A DNA stretch of 64,000 bases from Candidatus Poseidoniaceae archaeon (GTDB lineage: Archaea; Thermoplasmatota; Poseidoniia; Poseidoniales; Poseidoniaceae). Within the stretch, counting starts at the first letter, position 1. Each line of letters opens with the position of its first letter. Positions 29,729-39,441 of this stretch are shown here, piece by piece. The position numbers and the translations under genes are program-made. Where the stretch lies: the NCBI GenBank assembly GCA_949372645.1, contig CASIAP010000004.1:212359-276358 (forward strand). Reading direction: 5' to 3'. The notes under the pieces were generated by a model. That model was not told the DNA's origin, ran no database searches, and was given only the letters and a program-made list of their open reading frames with translations.

Positions 29729-29785
29729 GGTGAATCCTACTGCTCATGGTGTTTGAGCATTGCTCGACGTTGAGAGAAGAACTCA

Positions 29786-31021
29786 ATGGAAGAAGTCATG
29801 ATGGAGACCATTCTCCCACTACTCATGGGGATTCGTGATACCGATGTCAACATGCGGGGCGACAGCCTTGCTGGACAAACGGTCTTACTGGGTGTGTCGG
29901 GTGGAATTGCTGCTGTCGATACCATTCGTTTAGCACGGGAATTACGTCGCCATGGAGCGGAGGTACGAGTCGCATTAACGCATTCAGCCCAACGAATCAT
30001 CACACCACTCGCTGTTGAGTGGGCTACACAAGGCGAAGTCATTACCGATTGGGATGGAAACATGGAAGTTCTCGATGAAGTTGATGGAATCTTAGTTGCT
30101 CCAGCCACTCGTGATACGATGGCAAGCTATGTTCATGGGTTGCAACATGGACCTTTGATGATGGCACTCAGTGTCGCACGTAGTCGTGATTGTCCAGTCA
30201 TGATGATTCCGAGCATGCACTTGGATTTGGCCAAAGACCCGGTAACTGACGATATTGTCGAAGAAGTTCGAAAGCATGGAATCCATGTCTACTGGGGTGA
30301 AGAAGATGAAGGAAAAAGAAAAACACCTCATCATGAAGAAGTTGTTGCACGCTTCGCACATCACATGAATTGCGGAAAGTCGAACCGAAAAGATGTCGTT
30401 GTCACCTTGGGAGCCACTCGCTCTGCCATCGATGATATTCGCTATATCCAGAATACCAGTTCAGGAGCAACTGGTTTTTCGATTGCAGATGATCTGTACC
30501 GCCATGGTCACGATGTGACATGTGTAGTTGGTGTAACTTCAGTCCCAGCACTGAAATGGCTACCACTGATACTCAAAGTTCCAGAGCCCAATGCCATGCT
30601 CAAAGAATTACAAGTTTTAGCGAAGGATACCATTGATGCCTGGATTCATACTGCTGCAGTACTGGATTACCTGGTTGAGAAACCAGCTGAAGGGAAAATC
30701 GCCAGCCAACAAGGAACACTCAATGTCGAACTCATCGAAGGTGCCAAGCATATTGAAGCACTCAAAGAATCCTGTCAAAATGCAGTTCGAATCGGATTCA
30801 AACTCGAATCTGGCATCAAACAGAAAGATTTGATTTACCGTGCAACTGCACAAATCGAAAAAGCAGGAATGACTGCAGTGGTCGCCAATCGACTCGAAGA
30901 CCTTGATGATGAAAACAAACCAAGAGGCTATTTGGTCGATTCACTCGGAAGTCACTTCGTTTTGGAGAATACTCAAAAGATGTGTGAAGCGATTCGCACG
31001 TTTGTCGAACGAGGCATCTGA
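29786..31021 (+). CDS. coaBC: Bifunctional phosphopantothenoylcysteine decarboxylase / phosphopantothenate-cysteine ligase
   Basis: This 411-residue protein has an N-terminal flavoprotein domain (CoaC). VLLGVSGGIAAVDTIRLAREL holds the FMN-binding start, with LVAPATRDTMASYVHGL and a PSMHLDLA-like catalytic loop. The C-terminal Rossmann-like CoaB domain follows (about 195-411), with VVTLGATRSAIDDIRYIQNT, the clear substrate-binding motif, and WIHTAAVLDYLVEKP. Together they convert 4'-phosphopantothenate and cysteine to 4'-phosphopantetheine in CoA synthesis. The FMN domain is somewhat diverged. The first 20 residues are extra relative to typical proteins, and an internal ATG is possible. trmY follows 9 bases later. 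Confidence 0.9.
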   Translation: MEEVMMETILPLLMGIRDTDVNMRGDSLAGQTVLLGVSGGIAAVDTIRLARELRRHGAEVRVALTHSAQRIITPLAVEWATQGEVITDWDGNMEVLDEVDGILVAPATRDTMASYVHGLQHGPLMMALSVARSRDCPVMMIPSMHLDLAKDPVTDDIVEEVRKHGIHVYWGEEDEGKRKTPHHEEVVARFAHHMNCGKSNRKDVVVTLGATRSAIDDIRYIQNTSSGATGFSIADDLYRHGHDVTCVVGVTSVPALKWLPLILKVPEPNAMLKELQVLAKDTIDAWIHTAAVLDYLVEKPAEGKIASQQGTLNVELIEGAKHIEALKESCQNAVRIGFKLESGIKQKDLIYRATAQIEKAGMTAVVANRLEDLDDENKPRGYLVDSLGSHFVLENTQKMCEAIRTFVERGI

Positions 31022-31030
31022 GGGAAAACC

Positions 31031-31696
31031 ATGCGCCGTTTTGCAATTATAGGACATCGTGCGATGTCAGAGGGGAAATTACCACTCAATGACATGGCCG
31101 GTGGTGCTGGAAGAATGGATGTACTTGTACGTGCATTGATGGCTGGTCTCTTGACAAGTCATGGAATACGCCATGACACTGAAGTTATCCTCCACCTAAT
31201 GGGAGGACCTGGGCCCTCACGACGAATCAAATTTGTTGGTTCATTACTCAAGGGAGTTCATGCAGAAGAGCGTGCTGTAGGAGGACAAATTGGGAAAATC
31301 CTCAACCTACCAACACCTGCACGTGGCCATTGGACAGAGCGTTCCCATGGAATCTTTGATAGTGGAGGCGATATCACTCACACCTTGAATGAATGGAAAG
31401 GCATTGAAATCGTTTGTCTCGATGCTGCTGCACCTCGACTCTGGCAGGCAGATGAACCACTTCCAATAGAAGGGAAAGCTCATTCGAATTCTGAAGGCGA
31501 ACACGGTAATTTCACAATCACAGGACTTGATATTGGATTTATTCTAAGTGATGACAAACCATTATCCGAAGAAGTACCAAAAGAAAACATGGTGATGCGA
31601 TCGCTTGGAGACACGTGGCTGCAAGGTCACATGGCTATTGGAGTGTGCCATTTTTTGCTCGATCAAGGTGTTTGTCTCAACCTGGTTCAATCGTAA
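31031..31696 (+). CDS. trmY: tRNA pseudouridine(54) N1-methyltransferase TrmY
   Basis: This 221-residue protein is SPOUT-class. The N-terminus (MRRFAIIGHRAMSEGKLPLNDMAG) and MDVLVRALMAGLLTSHGIRHD match TrmY, as do the middle IKFVGSLLKGVHAEERAVGG and the C-terminal MAIGVCHFLLDQGVCLN. The enzyme methylates pseudouridine-54 in the T-loop of archaeal tRNAs with S-adenosylmethionine. It is co-directional with coaBC and overlaps the end of the convergent surE by 10 bases. Confidence 0.9.
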   Translation: MRRFAIIGHRAMSEGKLPLNDMAGGAGRMDVLVRALMAGLLTSHGIRHDTEVILHLMGGPGPSRRIKFVGSLLKGVHAEERAVGGQIGKILNLPTPARGHWTERSHGIFDSGGDITHTLNEWKGIEIVCLDAAAPRLWQADEPLPIEGKAHSNSEGEHGNFTITGLDIGFILSDDKPLSEEVPKENMVMRSLGDTWLQGHMAIGVCHFLLDQGVCLNLVQS

Positions 31697-32676
31697 AGCC
31701 AAGCAGGGTAACCGCCTTCACAAGACTGTAAGGCCCATGTCAAGAGTCGGTCATCAAGAGCGAGTGGGTGAGTCTGTGGCCAAACGGGTAAGCATGAAAC
31801 GCTGGCCTTTCCTTTTGCCACCACATCACAGTCACTTTGGTCAACTTCAGAATGATCGATTGATGCTGCCCCAATGGTAAAGGTCGCCGCTTCATCAGAC
31901 TCTATAGAACTAAATGACACTGCGTCTCGATACCATCGCATACCAAGTCGAGTCGTTGCCACCTTCCCATCCCATCCAGGTGGAACGTTAAGATTCAACA
32001 TTAATTCACCCTGTTGGAAAGCAGTTCGAAGGGCTGATTCCGGGTCCTGTTCCCATGCAGGATGTTCAGGGACCTCAGGCCAACGACTCAAATGGGTAGC
32101 CGATAAATCAACTTCAGGCCTTCTCAGGTTCATTGGCTCATTCGGGAGAACACGAAGAGCGACTTCGATCAGTTCGACCGTTGCTCGAATCGCATCTTCC
32201 ATCCCCTCGAGTTCGAAGGAAGTGAATGAAGAGGCAATGGCTGGCATTCCGTACAAACCTGCTTCACGGGCAGCACCCATCGTACCGCTGTGATATGAAT
32301 CCTGAGACATGTTTGGACCAAGGTTGACTCCAGACACAACAAGTCGTGGACGAATTCCAGGGACCACGTGCTCTAACCCACCATCAAGAGCGACGATCAT
32401 GGTGTCACAAGGAGTTCCTTGCAGTTCAAACAATTTTACTCCTGCCTTCTCGGTGTCTAATTCCCATGTGCCGACCAAATCATCTCGTGGTCGAAGTTCC
32501 ATTGGTGTGCCCAAGTTAATTCGCATTCCTGCGGCAGAATTATTCTCATGTGGTGCAAAAGCTACCACGCTGTGACCGGCATTATTCAGGGCTTGAACCA
32601 GTAATCGAAAGCCTGGTGCCTCGATGCCATCATCGTTAGTAAGTAAAAGCCAACCTTGTTGTTCCGTTGATGACAT
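31687..32676 (-). CDS. surE: SurE-type 5'-nucleotidase
   Basis: This 329-residue protein has the SurE N-terminus, LLTNDDGIEAPGFRLL, with the metal-binding Asp-Asp pair. Further family motifs are APHENNSAAG and VVSGVNLGPNMSQDSYHSGTMGAAREA. SurE enzymes are metal-dependent nucleoside-5'/3'-monophosphate phosphatases. It is longer than the usual 250 residues because of a C-terminal extension and a Pro-rich insert near 185-215. It is the downstream end of a minus-strand run with the transporter genes; the EamA-type gene stops 9 bases upstream. Confidence 0.92.
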   Translation of the reverse strand: MSSTEQQGWLLLTNDDGIEAPGFRLLVQALNNAGHSVVAFAPHENNSAAGMRINLGTPMELRPRDDLVGTWELDTEKAGVKLFELQGTPCDTMIVALDGGLEHVVPGIRPRLVVSGVNLGPNMSQDSYHSGTMGAAREAGLYGMPAIASSFTSFELEGMEDAIRATVELIEVALRVLPNEPMNLRRPEVDLSATHLSRWPEVPEHPAWEQDPESALRTAFQQGELMLNLNVPPGWDGKVATTRLGMRWYRDAVSFSSIESDEAATFTIGAASIDHSEVDQSDCDVVAKGKASVSCLPVWPQTHPLALDDRLLTWALQSCEGGYPAWLYD

Positions 32677-32685
32677 GATGACGCC

Positions 32686-33681
32686 TCATTCTTCCCCGGT
32701 TGGCGGGTGTGTTTCATTGTTCGTATTGTCGCTATCAATCCCGCCATAGATGACCAAGAGGACACCAACCACCAGAATTGGACCACCGAACCATGTCCAT
32801 TGTCCAGGAACTCCACTTCCAAAGAATGCCCAGCCAATCAGAGAACCCAGTAAAGGTTCCAGAGTGACACTGGTTGAAATCACAAGTGGAGAGATGTATC
32901 TCAAACAGGTATTGAGGCCTGTATGGCCAAGTAGACCTGCGATTAAGGCCAGAGCCAAAAACCATGGGAAGTATTCAGCATCGGTCCATCCAATGATGCC
33001 CAATGACGAAAATTCGGGCTCAAAAGCCCATGATGCCGGAATGAGAAGGAGTGAAGCAAAGAGAGTCACTGGGAATGCATACAGGAAAATCGGCATCCAT
33101 TCACGGAGTACTCTGCCACTGATGATGTAGCCAACAACAAAGATTGCTCCAAAGAAAGCGAGTGCATCACCCCAAATCGTAACAGTGTGGCCACCTTGTT
33201 GATGCCCTTGGTCAAGGAGTGTGATGGCAGCACCTGAAAACCCAACCAATGCGCCGAGAACTTCAAGACGATTGGGTTGACGATGACCAACGAAAAAGGC
33301 AGCAAGAAGCCCCATTCCAACAATGATGATGAGTGGATGTGCGGTTACAAAGAGCAGTGAATGTGTCAATGAGGTTGCATCCAAACTCGCAACCCAGGAA
33401 CCAAAATGCAAGGCCAGTGCAGTTCCACTGGCCAAAATGATGAGAACTGTTTTCCGCTCAAACATTCTTACCTTAATCGAATGATTTTGTTGGCGCCATT
33501 GATAAACAAAGAACGGCGCAAGAACCAGAGAAGTAAGTTGCAAGCGCCAAGATGCACGCAGAAGCGGGGGAACCGTGTCGACATGCTGGAAGAGGGCACC
33601 TGCACTGGAAACGCCACAAACAGCTGCTACGAGTAAGCCCCATACCCAGAACGGGGTCTTGGGTGGTTCCATACAAGTCAC
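32686..33681 (-). CDS. EamA/DMT-family drug or metabolite transporter
   Basis: This 331-residue protein has ten hydrophobic segments arranged as two five-helix halves, as in EamA-type proteins. Typical stretches are LRASWRLQLTSLVLAPF in helix 2 and GLLGHTGLNTCLRYISPLVIS followed by LEPLLGSLIGWAFFG in the second half. Such proteins export or import amino acids, nucleosides or drugs. The substrate cannot be told from sequence. An ATG three codons in (33672) is an equally possible start. It lies between the OPT transporter (gap 2 bases) and surE. Confidence 0.88.
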   Translation of the reverse strand: MTCMEPPKTPFWVWGLLVAAVCGVSSAGALFQHVDTVPPLLRASWRLQLTSLVLAPFFVYQWRQQNHSIKVRMFERKTVLIILASGTALALHFGSWVASLDATSLTHSLLFVTAHPLIIIVGMGLLAAFFVGHRQPNRLEVLGALVGFSGAAITLLDQGHQQGGHTVTIWGDALAFFGAIFVVGYIISGRVLREWMPIFLYAFPVTLFASLLLIPASWAFEPEFSSLGIIGWTDAEYFPWFLALALIAGLLGHTGLNTCLRYISPLVISTSVTLEPLLGSLIGWAFFGSGVPGQWTWFGGPILVVGVLLVIYGGIDSDNTNNETHPPTGEE

Positions 33682-33683
33682 GC

Positions 33684-36089
33684 TCAGTTTTCGAGCTCGG
33701 CGTCAACGGAGTCTCCACCGATAACACCAGCACGTTTGAACAACAAGTAGATTCCACCACCAATCAAGACATTGAGTCCTATGAATCCGCCCATTCGTGT
33801 GAAATACCAGGTTGTACTGTCTGGATCCTTTACCAATGTGTCCACAAAGGAGAGAATACTCGATTCAGTGCCAAAGAATGCTTCACCTGTGAGCAGTCCT
33901 GCTGCAACCATAAACGTGCTCAATAACAGAAGAGCACGTTGCTTTTCAGCGATTGTTGCCCCTTCCTTTTCTTTGATAGCCTCAATCTTAGGACGAAGAC
34001 GCTTATCTTCCCACTTGTCACGAGAATAACCGCCAATTAGCATTGGCAAAGTATGTGGAATGTCGAGATACATTCCAAGTCCAAACGAAGTACCCATCCC
34101 AGTGCCCCATTCGACAAACATTCCAAGAAGGAATCCAAGTGCCAGCAAATACAGGTCACCTTGACCTTCAGCAAAAATCACTGAGAATGTAGCAAAGGCG
34201 TTGGCTTGAGGTGCCATCAAATCAATGGTTCCATCAGCGAGTTGCTTGGAGAGGAAGATAGCCACACCAGCACCGATAATAGCACCAGGAATGACGCCCA
34301 TGATGTTTCCTTTGGAGATGTGGTAAGGACGGTTACCGATGTAGAGGCTGTTCTTGTAATCACCAATAACAGTACCCGACATTGAGATGGCTGAACCAAA
34401 GACCGTCGTTCCGACCAGTCCCAGAAGCACTGCATCTTGAGTATCGAGTTGAAGGAGGTCTTGCGCATTTAAGAATACGCCCAACAACATCAAAAGAACA
34501 ATGAATGAAGTTCCTGAAACCGGTTCAATTCCTGTTTCACCCATGACTCGAACAGCAATGGCACCGAGCAAAAAGGTCGTCATAATCAGGACGGTTGCAA
34601 ATACAAGTGAGGCGAGAACTGAGAAACCACCGACAGTGAAGATGAGAATCATAGCGAGGAAAGTAATACCCATAAAGATAGGAATATGTTTGAGTGGCCA
34701 TTCATACCAGCCTTTCCCTTCCATGTATTCTTGGCTCCCCTCACCCTTGAATGCAGCACCGATGTCTGCAAAAATGTTGACGAAAGTCTTCCACATCTTT
34801 GCTAATCCAAACATCCCACCACCGACAATTGAACCAATAGCAATGGTTCGCACGGATTTACTGAAAGCAATCATTTGCAAGGATGCAGAGCCACCTGCAG
34901 CATATTCTTGAATCGGTATACTCGCTTGTTGGGTTGCATCATAGATTGGGAAATTGAAGTAAACGACCAAAGGCACCAAAAAGAACCAGCCGACAAGAGT
35001 CCCCAGATTGACAAGGAAAGCAACTCGAGTTTTCATAAACCACCCAATGGCAAACATCGAGGGTGTGAGGGCAACGCCGATATAGGTGTAAGCAAAGGGA
35101 TTCCAAGCAGTCTCGGCAGACCAATGGGTATAATTGAGGGACACACCATCTTCAATACCGCTCGGTTGGTGGATCTTTCCGTTTGAATAAAAGGTGGCAA
35201 GTCCATAATCACCAATGTGGCCAGACTCCGCCAAGAAGTCAAGAAGAGCCATTTTCTTACCATCAATCCAAACCAAGGGGTATTCAACGAGGAACAAGAC
35301 ACCCATCGTGATGGTCGTCCACCATCCAATGGTTTTGAGCGATGCACGAGCATGCTCAACAGCTCCTGTATTGACATCAGATGCGATATCCAGCATCTTG
35401 AGGGTTGCTTCAAAACCAGGCAATGGCAGAGGGTCTTCAACCAACCATACCCGTCTGAAGATGATGAAATACATGATTCCAAGGAATCCTGCAAACATAC
35501 TGGCTACAATTCCAACAAAGGCCAAATTAAAGGTATCAGCATTGGTAATCAGTGGACCATCGGCTAAGAAATAGCGTGGGTCTGAGGCCAAGAGAAAAAT
35601 TGCTGGGAAGGTGAAAATAAAACCTGTCGAAGCATGTGTAGCACCGGTCGTAGCAGAGGTTGCAATGTTGACTTCGGAAGGTGACCATTTGAGAGCCATA
35701 CCCAAGAGGTAGGCGATATACCATGCAGCCGAGATGGCCAATCCTAATTTGAGTCCAATATAGGCAGTTACGCCAGAAAATATTGCTCCAATCGCAATAC
35801 CGTAGATGACTTTCGGTGTGCTCCAATGTGAAACTTCGAACGATTCTTGGACGTTCTTTTCTTCCAAATATTGCTCAAGAACACCAGTGTTGAGATTGTT
35901 GTACATATCGTCATCAAGCCAGGTAAGTGTACCCTTTTCTATTGCTTTGAGACCTTGAGGAGTGACTGGTTGTCGGTATGCAGATTTTTCAACACCCATT
36001 GATTTCACTCCCGCATACGCTACGCGTACATGCTGAGGTGGAGCAATCCGTTTGAATAGGTTGCTGTTGTTTGCGACTGTTTCAGCCAA
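33684..36089 (-). CDS. OPT-family oligopeptide/metal-chelate transporter
   Basis: This 801-residue membrane protein has about 15 hydrophobic segments after a soluble N-terminus of about 95 residues. OPT-family features are GAIFSGVTAYIGLKLGLAIS early on, NIATSATTGATHASTGFIFT in the position of the family's substrate-path motif, and PGAIIGAGVAIFL later. OPT proteins bring in small peptides or metal chelates with protons. In a marine heterotroph a peptide-uptake role fits, by inference. It is the upstream member of a tight three-gene minus-strand unit with the EamA transporter and surE. Confidence 0.85.
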   Translation of the reverse strand: MAETVANNSNLFKRIAPPQHVRVAYAGVKSMGVEKSAYRQPVTPQGLKAIEKGTLTWLDDDMYNNLNTGVLEQYLEEKNVQESFEVSHWSTPKVIYGIAIGAIFSGVTAYIGLKLGLAISAAWYIAYLLGMALKWSPSEVNIATSATTGATHASTGFIFTFPAIFLLASDPRYFLADGPLITNADTFNLAFVGIVASMFAGFLGIMYFIIFRRVWLVEDPLPLPGFEATLKMLDIASDVNTGAVEHARASLKTIGWWTTITMGVLFLVEYPLVWIDGKKMALLDFLAESGHIGDYGLATFYSNGKIHQPSGIEDGVSLNYTHWSAETAWNPFAYTYIGVALTPSMFAIGWFMKTRVAFLVNLGTLVGWFFLVPLVVYFNFPIYDATQQASIPIQEYAAGGSASLQMIAFSKSVRTIAIGSIVGGGMFGLAKMWKTFVNIFADIGAAFKGEGSQEYMEGKGWYEWPLKHIPIFMGITFLAMILIFTVGGFSVLASLVFATVLIMTTFLLGAIAVRVMGETGIEPVSGTSFIVLLMLLGVFLNAQDLLQLDTQDAVLLGLVGTTVFGSAISMSGTVIGDYKNSLYIGNRPYHISKGNIMGVIPGAIIGAGVAIFLSKQLADGTIDLMAPQANAFATFSVIFAEGQGDLYLLALGFLLGMFVEWGTGMGTSFGLGMYLDIPHTLPMLIGGYSRDKWEDKRLRPKIEAIKEKEGATIAEKQRALLLLSTFMVAAGLLTGEAFFGTESSILSFVDTLVKDPDSTTWYFTRMGGFIGLNVLIGGGIYLLFKRAGVIGGDSVDAELEN

Positions 36090-36099
36090 GGTTCAATGT

Positions 36100-36822
36100 T
36101 TAGGATTCTTCTCGAGACGAAGAACTCTGAAGAAGAACTGCTGGTAAACCGCCCCATACTTCACCAGCAGGAATCGAACGATATTTTGGGACCAAAGCAT
36201 TACTCGCAACAACTGCACTCTCACCGAGGGTAACGCCTGGTTGTACAGTGGCACCAGTGCCGAGTAAGGAGCCTTGCTTTAGATGGATAGGTGCGAAGAC
36301 CATTTGACCCCTTTCAACCAAGTGGGCGTTGAAAATTGCACCACCGCCAACAACACAGTCATCATCGATACGAATGAGTCCAGGATCGTTTAATCGAAAC
36401 GTATTGATTTGAGTGTTTTTACCAATTTTAGCACCGCATACTCGGAAATATGCATTAGCAAAGAAGGAGGGTACGAAGTGTTGCAGTAAAGGTCGAGTCG
36501 AACGCAAAATCTGGCCACAGAAAGCCCAGCGTAAGGTCGTGAATGATTTTAAAGGCACAACAGTTTTCTCCTTAATTCGAACATGGAGAACGAATTGCAA
36601 CACTGCCGAAAATGTCAGAAGAGAGAGTGTATAAACAACAAACGAACTTGAAAGAACAATCCCGGTGAACAGAGCTTGTGCCCATTGGTGTTCAAAAGAC
36701 GTTAACCCATTCATCCAATCATAAAAGACAATTGTTGGTGCAAGTGGAACACCCCATAAAACAATCATGACCAGTAATACGACCACTGAGCCAAATGTTT
36801 GTAGGAATTTGAATGACTTCAT
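36100..36822 (-). CDS. Membrane protein with left-handed beta-helix (hexapeptide) domain
   Basis: This 240-residue protein has two membrane helices near 10-32 and 48-75. An interfacial region follows, and then a C-terminal hexapeptide-repeat beta-helix (about 130-230; CGAKIGKNTQINTF, IRIDDDCVVGGGAIF, GTGATVQPGVTLGESAVV). This is the layout of the C-terminal half of large Pls/NRPS-type membrane acyl- or peptidyl-transferases, here as a stand-alone protein. The repeats resemble acetyltransferase beta-helices, but I see no convincing acetyl-CoA catalytic histidine. It lies 10 bases upstream of the OPT gene. Its enzymatic role is open. Confidence 0.7.
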   Translation of the reverse strand: MKSFKFLQTFGSVVVLLVMIVLWGVPLAPTIVFYDWMNGLTSFEHQWAQALFTGIVLSSSFVVYTLSLLTFSAVLQFVLHVRIKEKTVVPLKSFTTLRWAFCGQILRSTRPLLQHFVPSFFANAYFRVCGAKIGKNTQINTFRLNDPGLIRIDDDCVVGGGAIFNAHLVERGQMVFAPIHLKQGSLLGTGATVQPGVTLGESAVVASNALVPKYRSIPAGEVWGGLPAVLLQSSSSREES

Positions 36823-36891
36823 ATCAATTACCCCTTCGTTTGTGAGATGGTGTTCAACTCGACAAATCCCCGTTCATGAACAATTCGTGGC

Positions 36892-38907
36892 TCACTTTGT
36901 GGGCTCCGAATCGAAATGATGAATGTTCTCTCGAGCAATTCGGTCTTCTTCAGCTGCAACACGTATTCCTTCTTCCAGGTCGACTTTACTCGTGAGGTAG
37001 GTACCCAAGAGAATAACGATCGTGATGGTTAAAATCGCAACACGACTGTCGAAGGTTGTGCTTGCAATACCATAGAGGAACGTACCAATCATAGCCGCAG
37101 ATTTGCCAAGGAAGCCAAAGAAGCCAAAGAATTCAGATGTCCGTGTTTCTGGAATGAGCATTGAGAACATGGAACGTGCCTGCGCTCCTGCAGCACCCAT
37201 TGCAACTCCAACAAAGAGACCAAGGATGATCCATTGAAGTGAAACGGAAATTCCGAATGGGGCCCATACCTTATCACGCATGAAGTCTGCATATCCATCA
37301 ACGGGACCACCCTGGTCCACCATAGTCGGATGCTGGGCACCAACTTCTGCTTGGCCATCTTGTGGACCGTCAATAAACACAATCGAGAATCGATGGTCTT
37401 CAGCGCCTTCGAAATTAGCCACAATTTCCGCAGCATCATCTGCGTTAATGGTCTTGGCTACATCTTCGTCCTCTGTTGCTTTATCAGCCAACATGGAACC
37501 ACCAATCAGTCCAATCATTACAACAAGCATAATGAGAACTGCACCTTTGAAGCCCATTTCCAGACCTTGTATGTAAACCATAGCGCCACCAAGCAAACCA
37601 AGCATCACAAGGATGAAAAGGCACACGAGTAGACCGGTGCCAATGGTGCTTGCACCAGCATCCTCTGCGCTATAGTCAGGTTCAGGGAAATGTTCCTGGA
37701 AAGAATCTCGGAATTCTTTGTCACCCTCAGAGGTCTCTCCAATCCATCCTTCATAGCCACGATCATATAGCGTGGTCATGGTGTAATTTGCTGTCGCATT
37801 ATCCCATTCAAAAGTAAAGTCGTAGTCAGAATCGGCTGCCTTGACATCAGATTCAAGTTCGAGTGGAGCGAAACCGGCTGCCACAACTGCAACGCCGCAA
37901 TAAATCAAGAGCGAAAGCATGAGAGCAAATTTAGTTCCCTTGACATTCGCCAGTTTACCAAAGAGGAGTGTCATAGGAATCGCAACGACATTGACTGTGA
38001 GTAAAAGCAAAATATTCATGCTTGGGTCAAGACGCAACACGGACTCACCAAATGCGCTGGCCATGCTTGCGATGGTGTTGACACCGTCGTAAAACAAGAG
38101 GTAAGCAGCGAGAAAGAGTGCTAGAACCTTGAATTTCTTAATTTCCGTGAAGGTCTGCAAGACTTGACCATACGACATCTTTGTCGCATGAACAATACCC
38201 TGCCATTCCATTGTGGAAGGAATTTCTGGCTCAGGAGTCCACTTGAACATGAGCATACCAAAGCCCCACCACCAGAGTGCGGAGGTAACGAAGATTGCAG
38301 CGAGTCGGAAGTTCGTATCCCAATCAAAAGGACCCATCAAGATGATGAGGTGGAAAATGAGCAACAAAGATCCACCCATGAAACCGTAGGCATATCCTCT
38401 ACTCGACACGTGATCCATACATCGCTTTTCAGCCAAATAGGGCATAAAGGAATAATAAATGACGTTACCACCGGTGAATCCAACGGTACCTATGGCGAAC
38501 ATGACGGCGAGAATAATGTATCCCTGTGAACCAAAATACGGAGCAGCACCCATCAGGGCGGTAAAAATAACTCCTACCAAAGTGTACCATTTGAGAAGTT
38601 TCTTTTTGATTGGCATACGATCTGCGACGACTCCCAATGCAGGTGCTGTAAATACAACAAGCAACATAGAACCAGTAAGGATAAACGCATAGAAGGCGTC
38701 ACCAGATTGTGTTCCAGTTGCTTTATTGTAAAGACTTGCCATCAAAGCTGGTGCGATGACGGTCATAACTGTCAGTGCGTACGCTTGGTTAGCCCAATCA
38801 TACCAATACCAACCTCGGAGTGCTTTCTTATCTGCTTCTGGCATTGCCTTGATGGCTGCATCAACTGAGAAGGGTGTGTCTTCCGATGCTGTTTCAGTGG
38901 CGGTCAT
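36892..38907 (-). CDS. UMF1/Atg22-type major facilitator transporter with long polar loops
   Basis: This 671-residue protein has the family N-terminus, RGWYWYDWANQAYALTVMTV, then PALGVVADRMPIKKKLLKWY in the A-like loop and a second MFS half. UMF1 proteins and yeast Atg22 export amino acids or similar solutes. It is about 200 residues longer than common members. Two polar acidic inserts lie between membrane helices, at about 355-420 and 490-560, the first rich in Asp and Glu. These are probably outside the cell. The C-terminal tail is charged. Substrate is unknown. It lies 69 bases upstream of the beta-helix gene. Confidence 0.82.
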   Translation of the reverse strand: MTATETASEDTPFSVDAAIKAMPEADKKALRGWYWYDWANQAYALTVMTVIAPALMASLYNKATGTQSGDAFYAFILTGSMLLVVFTAPALGVVADRMPIKKKLLKWYTLVGVIFTALMGAAPYFGSQGYIILAVMFAIGTVGFTGGNVIYYSFMPYLAEKRCMDHVSSRGYAYGFMGGSLLLIFHLIILMGPFDWDTNFRLAAIFVTSALWWWGFGMLMFKWTPEPEIPSTMEWQGIVHATKMSYGQVLQTFTEIKKFKVLALFLAAYLLFYDGVNTIASMASAFGESVLRLDPSMNILLLLTVNVVAIPMTLLFGKLANVKGTKFALMLSLLIYCGVAVVAAGFAPLELESDVKAADSDYDFTFEWDNATANYTMTTLYDRGYEGWIGETSEGDKEFRDSFQEHFPEPDYSAEDAGASTIGTGLLVCLFILVMLGLLGGAMVYIQGLEMGFKGAVLIMLVVMIGLIGGSMLADKATEDEDVAKTINADDAAEIVANFEGAEDHRFSIVFIDGPQDGQAEVGAQHPTMVDQGGPVDGYADFMRDKVWAPFGISVSLQWIILGLFVGVAMGAAGAQARSMFSMLIPETRTSEFFGFFGFLGKSAAMIGTFLYGIASTTFDSRVAILTITIVILLGTYLTSKVDLEEGIRVAAEEDRIARENIHHFDSEPTK

Positions 38908-38996
38908 ACCACGTCAAGAAACCACATGGCTTATGAATACAATACCGGACAAAAGTTCAAACTGTGCGATTCACAATTTGTTTGAAAGAAGTCACT

Positions 38997-39377
38997 TCAT
39001 CTTTCGATTTTGTAACGACCTAGCGCTTCCATCCAAAGAATTTCTTTGCCGGAATCAACTTCAATATCTGGATCAAGAGGGAGAATCATCATGGAATGGT
39101 CTTTCATGTTCATTGCATGAACTTCTTCACCTTCAATGTGAGTTACAATTGCCTTACCCTTCTCAATCATTGGGACATTGATACTATCGGTGACTGAGCC
39201 AACGTGTGAGATTTTCTTTGAAGAAAACAACGAGACCAGTTCAATACGTGCTTTAGCAGAACCGTGCTTTCCGGGTTTTGAAGTAGAAATACTCAAAATT
39301 TTGTAGGCTTGGTCGTCAACAACGCAAAAACGTCCCACTTTCAAAGTTCGAATTTCAACACGGTCAGTTCCTGGCAT
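38997..39377 (-). CDS. eif5A: Translation factor aIF5A
   Basis: This 126-residue protein has the two-domain layout of archaeal IF5A. The loop ISTSKPGKHGSAKARIE presents Lys37, the residue modified to deoxyhypusine or hypusine. A basic SH3-like N-domain precedes it and an OB-like C-domain follows. It relieves ribosome stalling at polyproline. It is complete and of normal length. No deoxyhypusine synthase gene is in the window. Confidence 0.96.
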   Translation of the reverse strand: MPGTDRVEIRTLKVGRFCVVDDQAYKILSISTSKPGKHGSAKARIELVSLFSSKKISHVGSVTDSINVPMIEKGKAIVTHIEGEEVHAMNMKDHSMMILPLDPDIEVDSGKEILWMEALGRYKIER

Positions 39378-39441
39378 AGAATCCCTCTATTCTTGCTGTC
39401 AAGGTGCTGGCTTATCACCCTTCGCTCCTTTTTCGTTCGAA

